Source: Hymenobacter arizonensis
GTDB lineage: Bacteria > Bacteroidota > Bacteroidia > Cytophagales > Hymenobacteraceae
DNA length: 64,000 nucleotides
Assembly: GCF_900115775.1 (NCBI RefSeq)
Contig: NZ_FOXS01000001.1
Coordinates: forward strand, 62,001 to 126,000
Direction: 5' to 3'
Position numbers and translations under genes: made by a program. The notes under the pieces are model-generated. The model had not been told where the DNA came from, searched no databases, and was given only the letters and a program-made list of their open reading frames with translations. Below, in pieces: positions 24,610-33,059 of this stretch. Position 1 is the first letter of the stretch. Each line of letters starts with the position of its first letter.

Positions 24610-25320
24610 ATGAAAAAGCACCTCATCCTCCTCGCCCTGGCCGCCACTTCGTTTTCGGCCGCTGCCCAGTCCACTGCCGTAGCCTCGGCTGCCCGCCCCG
24701 CTGCTACCTCTGCCGCTGCCACCCCCGCTGCCTACACCGACATGATGGCCGCCACCATCACAGAGCTCCACAGCACCGGCGACCCCGCCCAACTCAAGCA
24801 GCTGGCCAGCAAGTTTGAGCGCGCCAGCACCGTGGCCCCCGCCGACTGGCACCCCGCTTACTACCAGGCCTACGCGCTGCTCATCAACTGCTTCCAAAGC
24901 AAAGAAGACGGCGACGCCAAAGACAAGACCCTCGACCAAGCCGAGGCCGCGCTGGCTCGCGCCCGCAAGCTGGGCGGCGACGCTTCCGAGCTGCTGGTGC
25001 TGCAGGCCTACCTCTACCAGGCCCGCCTGGGCATCTCGCCCATGATGCGCTCCATGAAGTACTCGCGCATGGTGACCGAAGCGCTGGACGAAGCCAAAAA
25101 GCTGAACCCCGCCAACCCGCGCATCTACCTGGTGCAAGCCAACAACCTCTACTACACGCCCAAGATGTTTGGGGGCGGGGCCGACGTGGCCAAGCCCGTC
25201 TACGAAGAAGGCAAAGTCCGCTACGCGGCCTTCAAGCCCAGCGGCCCGCTGGCTCCCAACTGGGGCGAGCGCCAGCTGCTGGGGCGCCTGAAGCAACTCG
25301 ACGGCACGGCTGCCAATTAG
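24610..25320 (+). CDS. Exported TPR-like helical protein
   Basis: A 236-residue secreted protein. The signal peptide ends at AAAQ (about 20), followed by an Ala/Thr-rich spacer. Helical hairpins with TPR spacing follow: ASTVAPADWHPAYYQAYALL, DQAEAALARARKL, EALDEAKKLNPANPRIYLVQANN, ending VYEEGKVRYAAFKP. TPR-type repeats bind other proteins or peptides; periplasmic location is inferred from the signal peptide. It precedes a LytS-type kinase and LytTR regulator, from which it is separated by a palindromic repeat. Confidence 0.72.
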   Translation: MKKHLILLALAATSFSAAAQSTAVASAARPAATSAAATPAAYTDMMAATITELHSTGDPAQLKQLASKFERASTVAPADWHPAYYQAYALLINCFQSKEDGDAKDKTLDQAEAALARARKLGGDASELLVLQAYLYQARLGISPMMRSMKYSRMVTEALDEAKKLNPANPRIYLVQANNLYYTPKMFGGGADVAKPVYEEGKVRYAAFKPSGPLAPNWGERQLLGRLKQLDGTAAN

Positions 25321-25323
25321 CAC

Positions 25324-25387
25324 GTAGCACGACCGTGCCCGGCAGAGACGCTGTCGTTCATGTCTCTGCCGGGCACGGTCGCGCTAC
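25324..25387. repeat. Intergenic palindrome, family B
   Basis: A 26-bp inverted repeat: GTAGCACGACCGTGCCCGGC... (25324-25349) with its near-perfect complement (25362-25387), 12-bp loop. It starts 4 bp after the stop of the TPR-like gene and could terminate it. Arms match the repeat at 17507-17587. Confidence 0.88.
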
Positions 25388-25452
25388 GGCCGCAATCAAG
25401 GAGCCATGGCTTCACCTCCCTTTTTTCATAGCTTTAACCCACCCATTTCGCC

Positions 25453-26598
25453 ATGTCGCCCGCCGTGTCTGCTGCTCCCAAACCTTCTGCTGCCCCGCCC
25501 GCTGCCCCAACGGCGGCACCCTCGGCGGTGAAGTATCAGCCCCTGACGGGAGAATTTCAGCCCAGCTCCAAGCAGCATAGCCTATTGAAGGCCGTGCGCA
25601 TCATGCTGGTGCTTTCGGTGGTTATCAGCGTGCTGGTAAACCCCAACGCCCTGAGCAGCTGGACGAATTTTGCCATTACCTACGGCTATACGCTCATGTA
25701 CAGCATGGGCCTGTGGCTGACCAACGGCTACGTGGTGGAGTGGCTGAACCGCCGCTACACTTGGACGGTGCAACCCGGCCGGCGCCTGCTGCTCACGCTG
25801 GCCGTCTCGTTAGGCGGCTCCATGCTCGTGATTTTGTTGATGAATGCCGTGCTGCTCGTTATTCGCGACAAGCCCGTAAGCGGACTTTTTTCCAAGGAGA
25901 TGTACTGGCCGCTGATGCTGCCGCTCATCATCACGGTCATCATTTCGCTGTTTAATCACAGCCGGGCGTTTTTCTACCAGTGGCGCGAAGCCGCCGTGCG
26001 CGCCGAACGCCTCGAAAAAGAAACCGCCGTGGCCCGCCTCGACTCCCTGCGCCGGCAGGTCGACCCGCATTTTCTGTTCAATTCCCTGAACGCCCTCACC
26101 AGTCTGGTCGAGGAAAACGACCCGCCGCGGGCCGTGCGCTTCATCCGTCAGCTCAGCCAGGTATACCGCTACGTGCTCGACAGCGAAAGCCAGGAGCTGG
26201 TGCCGCTGGCCGACGAGCTGAAGTTTGCCGAAAGCTATTTGTTTCTGCAAAAAACCCGCCTGGGCAATGCCCTGGCCGTGGAAATGGACGTGGCTCCCGC
26301 CGATGTCGCCCCCTATTTCGTGCCGCCCCTGGCCCTGCAGCTGCTCCTCGAAAACGTGGTGAAGCACAACACCGCCTTCCAAAACGACCCGCTGCACCTG
26401 TGCGTGACCTTGGACGCGGCGGCCGGCACGCTCACCGTGCGCAACACCCGGCGCCCGCGCCGCCTCGCGCCGGGCGAGTCGTCGGGGCTGGGATTGAAGA
26501 ACCTGGCGGCGCGCTACGCTTTCCTCTCTAGCAAGCCGCTGCAGATTGGTGAAGAGAACGGGGAATTTGTAGTGACCTTGCCACTTTTGACGCTGTAG
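25453..26598 (+). CDS. LytS/YehU-type sensor histidine kinase
   Basis: Two-component kinase of the His_kinase (PF06580) class. An Ala/Pro-rich N-terminus precedes four TM helices (about 48-175), a coiled linker (EAAVRAERLEKETAVARL) and the HisKA-type core with phospho-accepting His206 in VDPHFLFNSLNAL. The ATPase domain has LLLENVVKHN (N box) and SSGLGLKNLAARY (G box). It would phosphorylate the LytTR regulator encoded 316 bp downstream; the gap is filled by nested palindromes. The sensed signal is unknown, and no large extracytoplasmic domain is present. Confidence 0.9.
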   Translation: MSPAVSAAPKPSAAPPAAPTAAPSAVKYQPLTGEFQPSSKQHSLLKAVRIMLVLSVVISVLVNPNALSSWTNFAITYGYTLMYSMGLWLTNGYVVEWLNRRYTWTVQPGRRLLLTLAVSLGGSMLVILLMNAVLLVIRDKPVSGLFSKEMYWPLMLPLIITVIISLFNHSRAFFYQWREAAVRAERLEKETAVARLDSLRRQVDPHFLFNSLNALTSLVEENDPPRAVRFIRQLSQVYRYVLDSESQELVPLADELKFAESYLFLQKTRLGNALAVEMDVAPADVAPYFVPPLALQLLLENVVKHNTAFQNDPLHLCVTLDAAAGTLTVRNTRRPRRLAPGESSGLGLKNLAARYAFLSSKPLQIGEENGEFVVTLPLLTL

Positions 26599-26914
26599 TA
26601 TTTGATAGCTAACTCAATAATGTCCTGCCGAGGGCCCGCTCGGCGGAACCTCACCCCCCGCCCCTCTCCCGCGGAGAGGGGAGCCTGACGGACAGTAGCG
26701 CGGACTTGTAGTCCGCGATTTTCACTCTGTTTGGTCAATATTATCGCGGACTACAAGTCCGCGCTACATCCCCACCGCCATGGCTCCCCTCTCCGCGGGA
26801 GAGGGGCGGGGGGTGAGGTTCCGCCGAGCGAGATGCCTTGGCTGCGCTCGGCATAACCGTTCTTATCGCCTTTTTTCTGCCCCTCTTTCTCCCCATTTTC
26901 TGCTCCCTTAAAAC
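26599..26914. other. Intergenic region filled by palindromic repeats
   Basis: Apart from the nested repeat at 26638-26829 and a short GCGAGATGCCTTGGCTGCGC half of a family A element after it, no gene was seen. Confidence 0.6.
26638..26829. repeat. Nested palindromes: family C copy inside a second inverted repeat
   Basis: Outer arms of about 47 bp (GCTCGGCGGAACCTCACCCC... from 26638; complement ending at 26829) enclose an inner 25-bp inverted repeat (GTAGCGCGGACTTGTAGTCC... 26695-26719 with 26743-26767). The inner one is a copy of the family also seen at 19091-19171. Nesting implies one element inserted into another. This lies between a kinase and its likely response regulator. Confidence 0.9.
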
Positions 26915-27730
26915 ATGCCCCTCCGCGCCCTCATCGTTGAAGACGAACCCCTGGCCGCCCGCCGCCTGGCCGACATGCTAGCCCGCCAGCCCGAACCCGT
27001 GCAGGTGCTCGGCACAGCCGAATCGGTGACGCAGGCCGTGGCGCTGCTCGCCAGCGTGCAGCCCGCGCCGGACGTGCTGTTCCTCGACATTCACCTGGCC
27101 GACGGCCTCAGCTTCGATATTTTTGAACTGACGGAGGTGCGCTGCCCGGTCATTTTCACCACTGCCTACGACCAGTATGCGCTGCAAGCCTTCAAGGTGA
27201 ACAGCGTGGACTACCTCCTCAAACCCATCGATGAGGAGGAGCTAACCGCCGCCCTGCACAAGCTACGCGAGCGAATGCCCGCGGCCCAGTCCACCGCCGC
27301 AGCCCCGGCGTTTGACCCGTCGCTGCTGGCCCAGCTGGTGCAGCAGATGCAGCAAACCCTGCCGGGCACGGCCACGCCCGCCGCTAGCTACAAAACGCAG
27401 TTTGTGGTGCGCGTGGGTGAACACCTGAAAGTGGTACCCATCGACCAGATTGCCTACTTCTTCAGCCTCGAAAAAGCCACATTCCTGCAAACCACCGAAG
27501 GCCGCAAATTCGTGGTCGACTACACCATGGACCAGTTGGAAGGCCTGCTCGACCCGCGCCGGTTCTTCCGCCTCAACCGGGCGTATCTGGCCCAGCAGAC
27601 TGCCATTCAGGACATCATTCACTACACCAACTCCCGCTTGCAAACCGTGCTCAAACCCGTAGCGCCCGATGCTCAGGTTCTGGTGAGCCGCGAGAAGGTG
27701 AACGTGTTCAAGAGCTGGCTGGATAGGTAA
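26915..27730 (+). CDS. LytTR-family response regulator
   Basis: 271 residues. The receiver domain (1-120) has the acidic pair ED (residues 9-10), phospho-accepting Asp58 in LFLDIHL, TTAYD and the KP pair LLKPID. A Gln/Ala-rich linker (about 125-155) leads to a LytTR DNA-binding domain (about 165-265) with HLKVVPIDQIAYFFS, GRKFVVDYTMDQLEGLL, FFRLNRAYLA and VLVSREKVNVFKSWL. Probably activated by the LytS-type kinase encoded upstream. Likely targets are nearby envelope genes (inference). Confidence 0.93.
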   Translation: MPLRALIVEDEPLAARRLADMLARQPEPVQVLGTAESVTQAVALLASVQPAPDVLFLDIHLADGLSFDIFELTEVRCPVIFTTAYDQYALQAFKVNSVDYLLKPIDEEELTAALHKLRERMPAAQSTAAAPAFDPSLLAQLVQQMQQTLPGTATPAASYKTQFVVRVGEHLKVVPIDQIAYFFSLEKATFLQTTEGRKFVVDYTMDQLEGLLDPRRFFRLNRAYLAQQTAIQDIIHYTNSRLQTVLKPVAPDAQVLVSREKVNVFKSWLDR

Positions 27731-27768
27731 GGGGCGCCGCCGTCAACGCCCCCATCGCTGAGCCAGCG

Positions 27769-28485
27769 CTACCGCCCAAACCGGTAACGCAGCCCCAGGG
27801 CCTGGCTACCCGTGAAAACGTCCTTGTTGGGATTGTTGAGACCTTCATACTGCTGGCCAGTAAGCGCTTTGCTGACGAGAAAATCGTAGGTCAGTTCGAA
27901 GCGGGAGCTCACGCGGTAGCGAACGCCCACGCCTCCAGTGGCCAACAGGGTGTTCTGTGTTCTGCGGAAAGCAAAGTCAGACGCGTTGGTGGGGCTGCCC
28001 GTAATGTACGTGGTTTGGGTGCCACGGCTATGGATGTTGCGGCTCTCCAAGGTGAAGCCTCCGAGCGCATCAAACTGCAACCGGCGAGAAGGGTTGGCCG
28101 TGAGGGTGTAGCGGGCCAGCCCCGACACCGATGTTTGGCGCTGGGTATAGTCGCCATCAAGGGTGTAGTAGCTTGAGTTTGGGCCGGCTGCCCCGCCTAT
28201 GAATTGCGTGCTCTGGCCGTAGCGAGCGGTGCTGCCGCTGTAGGCTACGCCTAGCTGTAAGGTTAGGCGTGGCCGCAGCAGGTAGCCAGCCGTGAGTTGT
28301 ACTGGCATCCGGAAGCTGCCGTCTTGGCTCAGCAATTGGTTGCCAATCTGCTGGTAATAGCTGTTGTAAGCCCCCAGGCCCACATAAAAGCGGGGAGTAG
28401 CCGTCGTTTCGGGGGTGGTTTGGGCGAGGGCGGGGAGGGCAGCTGCCAGGAGCAGGCCGCCGAGGGCAAGTTGGGGTAGGCGCAT
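27769..28485 (-). CDS. Outer-membrane beta-barrel protein (paralog of 23594 gene)
   Basis: 238 residues with a signal peptide ending in ALAQ. The pattern FYVGLGAYNSYYQ, RMPVQLTAGYLLRPRLTLQLGVAYS, repeated beta strands and terminal ALGLRYRFGR closely parallels the barrel at 23594-24277. The two paralogs bracket the TPR/kinase/regulator genes in the same orientation. ATG 28485 is chosen because it begins a good signal peptide; an in-frame upstream start would add 18 residues. Function unknown. Confidence 0.75.
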   Translation of the reverse strand: MRLPQLALGGLLLAAALPALAQTTPETTATPRFYVGLGAYNSYYQQIGNQLLSQDGSFRMPVQLTAGYLLRPRLTLQLGVAYSGSTARYGQSTQFIGGAAGPNSSYYTLDGDYTQRQTSVSGLARYTLTANPSRRLQFDALGGFTLESRNIHSRGTQTTYITGSPTNASDFAFRRTQNTLLATGGVGVRYRVSSRFELTYDFLVSKALTGQQYEGLNNPNKDVFTGSQALGLRYRFGR

Positions 28486-28821
28486 GGAGTAGAAGGAAAA
28501 ATGAAACAAGGTTGCCAGTAAGGTGCCCGGAGTGAGCAAAGCGTTGCAAGGCGCTGGCAGAATCTTGTTAAATCTATTTCATTCCATACCTCTGCACAGG
28601 TGCCCGATGCTTAGGTAAGTAACGGTGAGCCGCGAGAAAGCGAACGGCTTCAAAAGGTGACTTGATATGCGGGAAACAAGATAACAGCACGTCATGCAGA
28701 GCGCAGCGAAGCATCTCGCGTGGTTCGTTGAACAATTGATTCACTACAACATGCGTCATGCTTCGCTGCGCTCTGCATGACGGGCTGGTTGCTCATCATC
28801 TCTTCACTTGCCTCTCTCCAC
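28486..28821. other. Intergenic region with one palindromic repeat
   Basis: No gene was seen. It contains the family A palindrome at 28690-28782. Confidence 0.6.
28690..28782. repeat. Intergenic palindrome, family A
   Basis: Arms CGTCATGCAGAGCGCAGCGA... (28690-28714) and its complement (28758-28782) enclose a ~43-bp loop. It lies downstream of the TonB-type receptor gene (stop 28822) and could end its transcript. Confidence 0.88.
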
Positions 28822-31305
28822 CTACTGGGCCCGGCGGCGCTCCTCCTCGGCGCCTGTGGTGCGGGTTTTGTTGGTCAATTTATCGTTACCGAAGCGCCAC
28901 GCGAACGAGAGGGTGGCCACTCGGGAATCGCGGCGCAGGTACAGGTCCTGCTGGTAGTTGTTATAGATGGAAACGGCGTTTAGCGGCGTGGTGTAGAGAA
29001 TGTCGGTCACGGCGAGCTTGAGCGTGCCTTTGCGGTCCCACACCTCTTTTTTGATGCCGACGCTGAGCTGGCCCATGTCCCGGAAATCGAAGAAGCCGAC
29101 CCGCTGACGCGAATAGTACCAGCCGTTGAGCTCGGCGCCCCAGCCCTTGCCCAGGGTGAAGGTGCTGTTGCTGCTCAGGTTGAGGGTGGGCTGCCCGGCC
29201 CGGAGGGAAGTACCGGCGAGGTTGCCTTCGAAGTGGATGTAGTAGAGCACGGCGTTGTTGTACATGCTCAGCCACTTGCCCACGGTGACGGGCGCCGTGA
29301 GCGTGAGCGCCACGTACTGCTGCCGGTCCAGGTTGACGTCGGTCGAAACGGTGGTGGTTTCGGTTTCGGGGAAGGCCACGTCCGTAATGGGGTCCTGGGT
29401 GACGCTGTAGCTGATGCCGCCGGTGTACTTCTGCCGGAAGGTGTAGTTCACCTCCATGTTGTAGCTGGTTTGGGGCAGCAGGTTGGGGTTGCCCTTGCCG
29501 GAGGTGGCTGGGTCGATGATGAAGCGGAAGGGGTTGAGCTGGCGGTAAGAGGGGCGGTTGATGCGCCGGCTCAGCGAGAGCGATGTTTCGTGCTGGTCGC
29601 TTAAAGTGTACTTCAGGGCGGCGCTGGGAAACAGCTGGTAGTAGTCGCGCTGGAAATTCTCGCTGGTCACTACCTGCTGGCCGGTGGCGTGGGTTTGCTC
29701 GCCGCGCAGGCCGGCCTGCACGTTCAGCTTGTCGATGGTTTTGTTGAGGTTGACGTAGGCCGCGGTGATGACTTCGTCGTAGCGGAAGCGGTTGCTTAGG
29801 TTGCGGTCGAGGGTGGTGACGCCCTCGCGGGTGTTCTCAAACCGGATGTCGTTGTCAGCAAAGACGCGGCTGGCTTTGGCGCCCGCTTCGAAGCGCGTTT
29901 TCGGGTCAATGTTCCGCGTGAAGTCGGCTTTCATGGCCTGAATGGTGAGCTCGCTGCGCTGGTCGCTGGCCAGCGTAGGGCCCATCAGGTTCGGCTCGGG
30001 GAAGATGGTCTGGCTTTGGGTGCGGTGCGTGGAGTAGCGGGCGTAGTCCACGTCGGCCGTGAGCTCGGGCCGGCCGGTGCCCTCGCCAAACGTGTGCTTA
30101 AAATTGAGGTTGCCCGTGATGTTGGGGTTGTTGCCCTGGCCGAAGCTCAGGGCCGTGTAGGCATCATCTACCTGGCCGTTGGCATCGTAAAACACGCTGG
30201 TGTTCACGCCCGCCCCATTTGGCAGGGGCCGGGGCACGGAAAACCCGGTGAGCACGCCGCCCACCACCGTATTTTTCGAGAGGTTATAATCGGTGCCCAC
30301 CTTCCATATCAGGAAATGGTCTTTGGAAACCATGCGGTTGCGCTGGTCGCTGGTGCCGGTGAGCACAGGGCGGCCGTCCTGCGTTTCGTAGAAGTAGCGG
30401 TAGGTATTGCGGATGTTGAAGCCCTTGCGGTTGCCGTAAGTAGCCGACGAAAACACGTTGACTTTTTCCTGGCGGTGGTTCAAGGACATGCTCGTGCTCA
30501 GCTTGCCGTACACGCTGCGCCCGTAGCTCAGGTTCGTGGTGCCGTTGGTGCCCATGCGCTGGTCCTTTTTCAGGTTGATGGCGATGATGCCGGCGTTGCC
30601 CTGGGCGTCGTATTTGGCGGGTGGGTTGGTAATCAGCTCGATGCTCTTGAGTTGGTCGGCGGGCAGGGCGCGCAGGTAGTCGGCCAGCTCGGTGCCGGTC
30701 ATGGGCTGGCGCTTGCCGTCGATGAGCACCAGCAGGCCAGTGCGGCCGCGCAGGGCCAGGTTGTCGCTGCCGTCCACGGTCACGCCCGGGGAGCGGGTCA
30801 GCACGTCAAGCGAGGTATTGCCGGAGGCCAATGTCGAACCCTCCACGTTCACCACCGTGCGGTCGGCCAGGCGCTCAAATAGCGGCTTCTGGCCCACCAC
30901 GGTTACTTCTTTCAGAGCCGTGGCGGCGCTGGTTTGCAGGGTAAATGCAGGGAGCTTTAGTCCTGCGGCGGGCAGCTCAAACGCCTCGCTCCAAAAGCGC
31001 ACGTAGCCCACCTGCGAGGCCGAAACCCGGTAGCGCCCTCCGGCCGGATGCTCGAGGCGGAAGCCGCCTTGCGCGTCGCTGAACTCCGTTTTCACCACCG
31101 ACGAATCGGTGGCCCGGTGCAGCGTGATGGTCGCAAACTCGATGCCACCCCCGGCGCCATTGCGCAAGGTGCCCGTGACCGCAGCAGTTTGGGCAAACGT
31201 GGTGAAAGCCGTGAGCAGGAAGGCGGCCAGCAAAAAAGTGGCCGACCGGATACTGGTTCTTCTGCAATGAAAACCAGCGCTTTTTAAGATGTAGGAGTGA
31301 AGCAT
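28822..31305 (-). CDS. TonB-dependent receptor / outer-membrane beta-barrel family protein
   Basis: 827 residues. An extended N-terminus with a hydrophobic export segment (TFLLAAFLLTAFTTFAQ) precedes a CarboxypepD_reg-type beta-sandwich (VTGTLRNGAGGGIEFATITL), a plug (EVTVVGQKPLFERL, VLIDGKRQPM, ELITNPPAKYDAQGNAGIINI-like) and a long barrel, with RRINRPSYRQLNPF and the C-terminal strand LSFAWRFG. This matches the outer_membrane_beta-barrel_3 type of Bacteroidota receptors, often regulated by LytTR systems. A LytTR regulator is encoded 350 bp upstream on the same strand. ATG 31305 is chosen over a longer frame (to 31455) lacking export features. Confidence 0.87.
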   Translation of the reverse strand: MLHSYILKSAGFHCRRTSIRSATFLLAAFLLTAFTTFAQTAAVTGTLRNGAGGGIEFATITLHRATDSSVVKTEFSDAQGGFRLEHPAGGRYRVSASQVGYVRFWSEAFELPAAGLKLPAFTLQTSAATALKEVTVVGQKPLFERLADRTVVNVEGSTLASGNTSLDVLTRSPGVTVDGSDNLALRGRTGLLVLIDGKRQPMTGTELADYLRALPADQLKSIELITNPPAKYDAQGNAGIIAINLKKDQRMGTNGTTNLSYGRSVYGKLSTSMSLNHRQEKVNVFSSATYGNRKGFNIRNTYRYFYETQDGRPVLTGTSDQRNRMVSKDHFLIWKVGTDYNLSKNTVVGGVLTGFSVPRPLPNGAGVNTSVFYDANGQVDDAYTALSFGQGNNPNITGNLNFKHTFGEGTGRPELTADVDYARYSTHRTQSQTIFPEPNLMGPTLASDQRSELTIQAMKADFTRNIDPKTRFEAGAKASRVFADNDIRFENTREGVTTLDRNLSNRFRYDEVITAAYVNLNKTIDKLNVQAGLRGEQTHATGQQVVTSENFQRDYYQLFPSAALKYTLSDQHETSLSLSRRINRPSYRQLNPFRFIIDPATSGKGNPNLLPQTSYNMEVNYTFRQKYTGGISYSVTQDPITDVAFPETETTTVSTDVNLDRQQYVALTLTAPVTVGKWLSMYNNAVLYYIHFEGNLAGTSLRAGQPTLNLSSNSTFTLGKGWGAELNGWYYSRQRVGFFDFRDMGQLSVGIKKEVWDRKGTLKLAVTDILYTTPLNAVSIYNNYQQDLYLRRDSRVATLSFAWRFGNDKLTNKTRTTGAEEERRRAQ

Positions 31306-31655
31306 AAGGTCTTGGTGAGCAGATAAAAAGACTGAGAAAGGCCAGCTGGCAGTAGCGCTGAAAAAGGGCATGGCGAGTCCCGTTCCGGCCCGGAGGGCGT
31401 AGCGCAAAGGGTGATTTCGAAAAGGGGGAGAGGGGTGGCGAATCCGAACCTCCAAGCCGGAGCAGGCTAGCGACTAGCCTGCTCCGGCGGCCTCAGGAGG
31501 CCAGCAACTTTACTTGCAGAAAAAGGTGAGTAGGGTGTTTGGAAGTGGATACCGCGCGACTTTCCAAACGTTACAGAATTTCCCAAACTTTTTTTCGGGG
31601 TCAATTCTCCAGCCTGATTCGCAATAGAAACCAGCTGATTACTGCTTAGGCTGCC
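31306..31655. other. Intergenic control region of the receptor gene with two inverted repeats
   Basis: No gene was seen. It contains a 14-bp perfect stem (31457-31470 with 31474-31487), which may terminate the upstream regulator transcript. A second inverted repeat GTTTGGAAGT (31537-31546) with ACTTTCCAAAC (31559-31569) could be an operator. Confidence 0.5.
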
Positions 31656-32462
31656 TTAGTTGCCTTCCAGCCAGGCCTTGACGGCACCGGTCTTTTCGCG
31701 GCTCACCAGCACTTCTTCGCTGGCGGCAGGGTGCAGGTCCACGGCCATCTTACCGCTGAAATAGGGCTGCAGGCGGCGCACGGCCGAGATTTGGGCAATT
31801 ACCTGGCGGTTGAGGCGCAGGAAAAGCGCGGGGTCGAGCAGGGCTTCGAGCTGCTCTAGAGTGTAGTCGACCACGAAGCGGCGGCCATCGGCAGCCACGA
31901 GGGTGGTGACGCCGTTTCGGCTTTGAAACCACGCTGCTTCAGCCGCGGGGAGGGGCAACAGCTGCTCGCCCTGCCGCACCAGAAATCGGCTTTTGTGCGG
32001 CTTGCCAAGGCGGGGAAGGGCATCGAGCAAACGCTCCAGATTCATGGATGAATCAGTAGCGGTGTGTGTGGTTTCGGGTAGGCTGCTGGCTGCCTCGGGG
32101 CGCGCCACCGGCCACTGGCGCAGCTTGGCCAGGGCCGCTTGCAGCTCAGCCAGCTTCACAGGCTTTAGCAGGTAGGCCACGCTGTTGGCCTGGAAGGCCC
32201 GGATGGCGTAGGCATCGTAGGCCGTGGTGAAAATAACTGGGCTGGGCACCACGGCCTGTTCCCATACTTCCAGGCTTAGGCCGTCGGCCAGTTGAATATC
32301 GCTGAGAATTAGGTCTGGCGTCGGGTTGTTGGCAAGCCAAGTCAGGGTGCTGCTCACGGTGTCGAGCACGGCCACTACCTGCGCCTCGGGGGAGGCCTGG
32401 GCCAGCAAGCGCTGCAGGCGTTCGGCGGCGGGGTACTCGTCTTCGAGCAGGAGGATGTTCAT
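31656..32462 (-). CDS. LytTR-family response regulator
   Basis: 268 residues. Receiver with LLLEDE (Asp8 and flanking acids), phospho-accepting Asp55 in LILSDIQL, TTAYD and LLKPVK; then an Ala/Thr linker and a LytTR domain (about 160-265: RFLVRQGEQLLPLP, FVVDYTLEQLEALL, FLRLNRQVIAQI, VLVSREKTGAVKAWL). The cognate kinase is probably the LytS-type protein at 33060-34091 on the same strand, with a DoxX gene between. ATG 32462 starts the canonical first strand (MNILLLEDE); upstream in-frame codons add nothing. Confidence 0.92.
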   Translation of the reverse strand: MNILLLEDEYPAAERLQRLLAQASPEAQVVAVLDTVSSTLTWLANNPTPDLILSDIQLADGLSLEVWEQAVVPSPVIFTTAYDAYAIRAFQANSVAYLLKPVKLAELQAALAKLRQWPVARPEAASSLPETTHTATDSSMNLERLLDALPRLGKPHKSRFLVRQGEQLLPLPAAEAAWFQSRNGVTTLVAADGRRFVVDYTLEQLEALLDPALFLRLNRQVIAQISAVRRLQPYFSGKMAVDLHPAASEEVLVSREKTGAVKAWLEGN

Positions 32463-32567
32463 AGCAGATAGTTGTCTGTTGTCCTTTTCCAGTGTTGCTG
32501 AGAAATTCTGATTGGTAATTGAAAACCAATTGATTGGACCCAAGCGCAATCAACTAACAACGGACAA

Positions 32568-33023
32568 CTAATAACGGTAGAGGGCAAAATACCAGGTCCA
32601 GGCCAAAAAGAGCAGCTGTAGCGGCACGCGAAACCATAGGTAGCGCGGGCCCGGCCCGGTAGCATCGCCGCGTTGGTAGTCGAGGTGCTGGCGGGCGGCG
32701 TTGATGTTGGCGGGCAGCACGGCCACGAAAAAAATCAGCAGCGCCCAACCCGTAATGGCCCGGGTAACTGGCCAGAGCAACCCGATGGCGGCCGCTATTT
32801 CGAGTACGCCGGTAACGTACACCCAGCCCCGGCGGTAGGGCAGCCAGGCGGGGAGCATTTGGGCCATGCCCTGGGCAAAAGCGAAGTGGCCGGCGCCAGT
32901 GAAGAGCAGCATGGCCGCCATGGCGCCGTTGCCAGCTAGCAGAAAGTTGGGGCTGCCTCGAAGCAAATACGTTGCGCCGAATATCAACCCGAAGGCAGCC
33001 AGCAATACAATTAGTGGTTTCAT
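32568..33023 (-). CDS. DoxX-like integral membrane protein
   Basis: A 151-residue four-TM protein of the DoxX/DoxD-like superfamily (LLFTGAGHFAF, VYVTGVLEIAAAIGLLWP, NINAARQHLDYQ). The family is widespread and linked to redox or membrane stress; the biochemical role is not firmly known. It lies between the LytTR regulator and its putative kinase on the same strand, so it may be co-regulated. Confidence 0.82.
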   Translation of the reverse strand: MKPLIVLLAAFGLIFGATYLLRGSPNFLLAGNGAMAAMLLFTGAGHFAFAQGMAQMLPAWLPYRRGWVYVTGVLEIAAAIGLLWPVTRAITGWALLIFFVAVLPANINAARQHLDYQRGDATGPGPRYLWFRVPLQLLFLAWTWYFALYRY

Positions 33024-33059
33024 AACAAAGGGTGCAAGGGCGAGGAATAGCTCGCGAGT

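Noticed and set aside
30016..30882. Plus-strand 288-codon open frame
   Set aside because: Antisense shadow of the TonB-type receptor barrel at 28822-31305.
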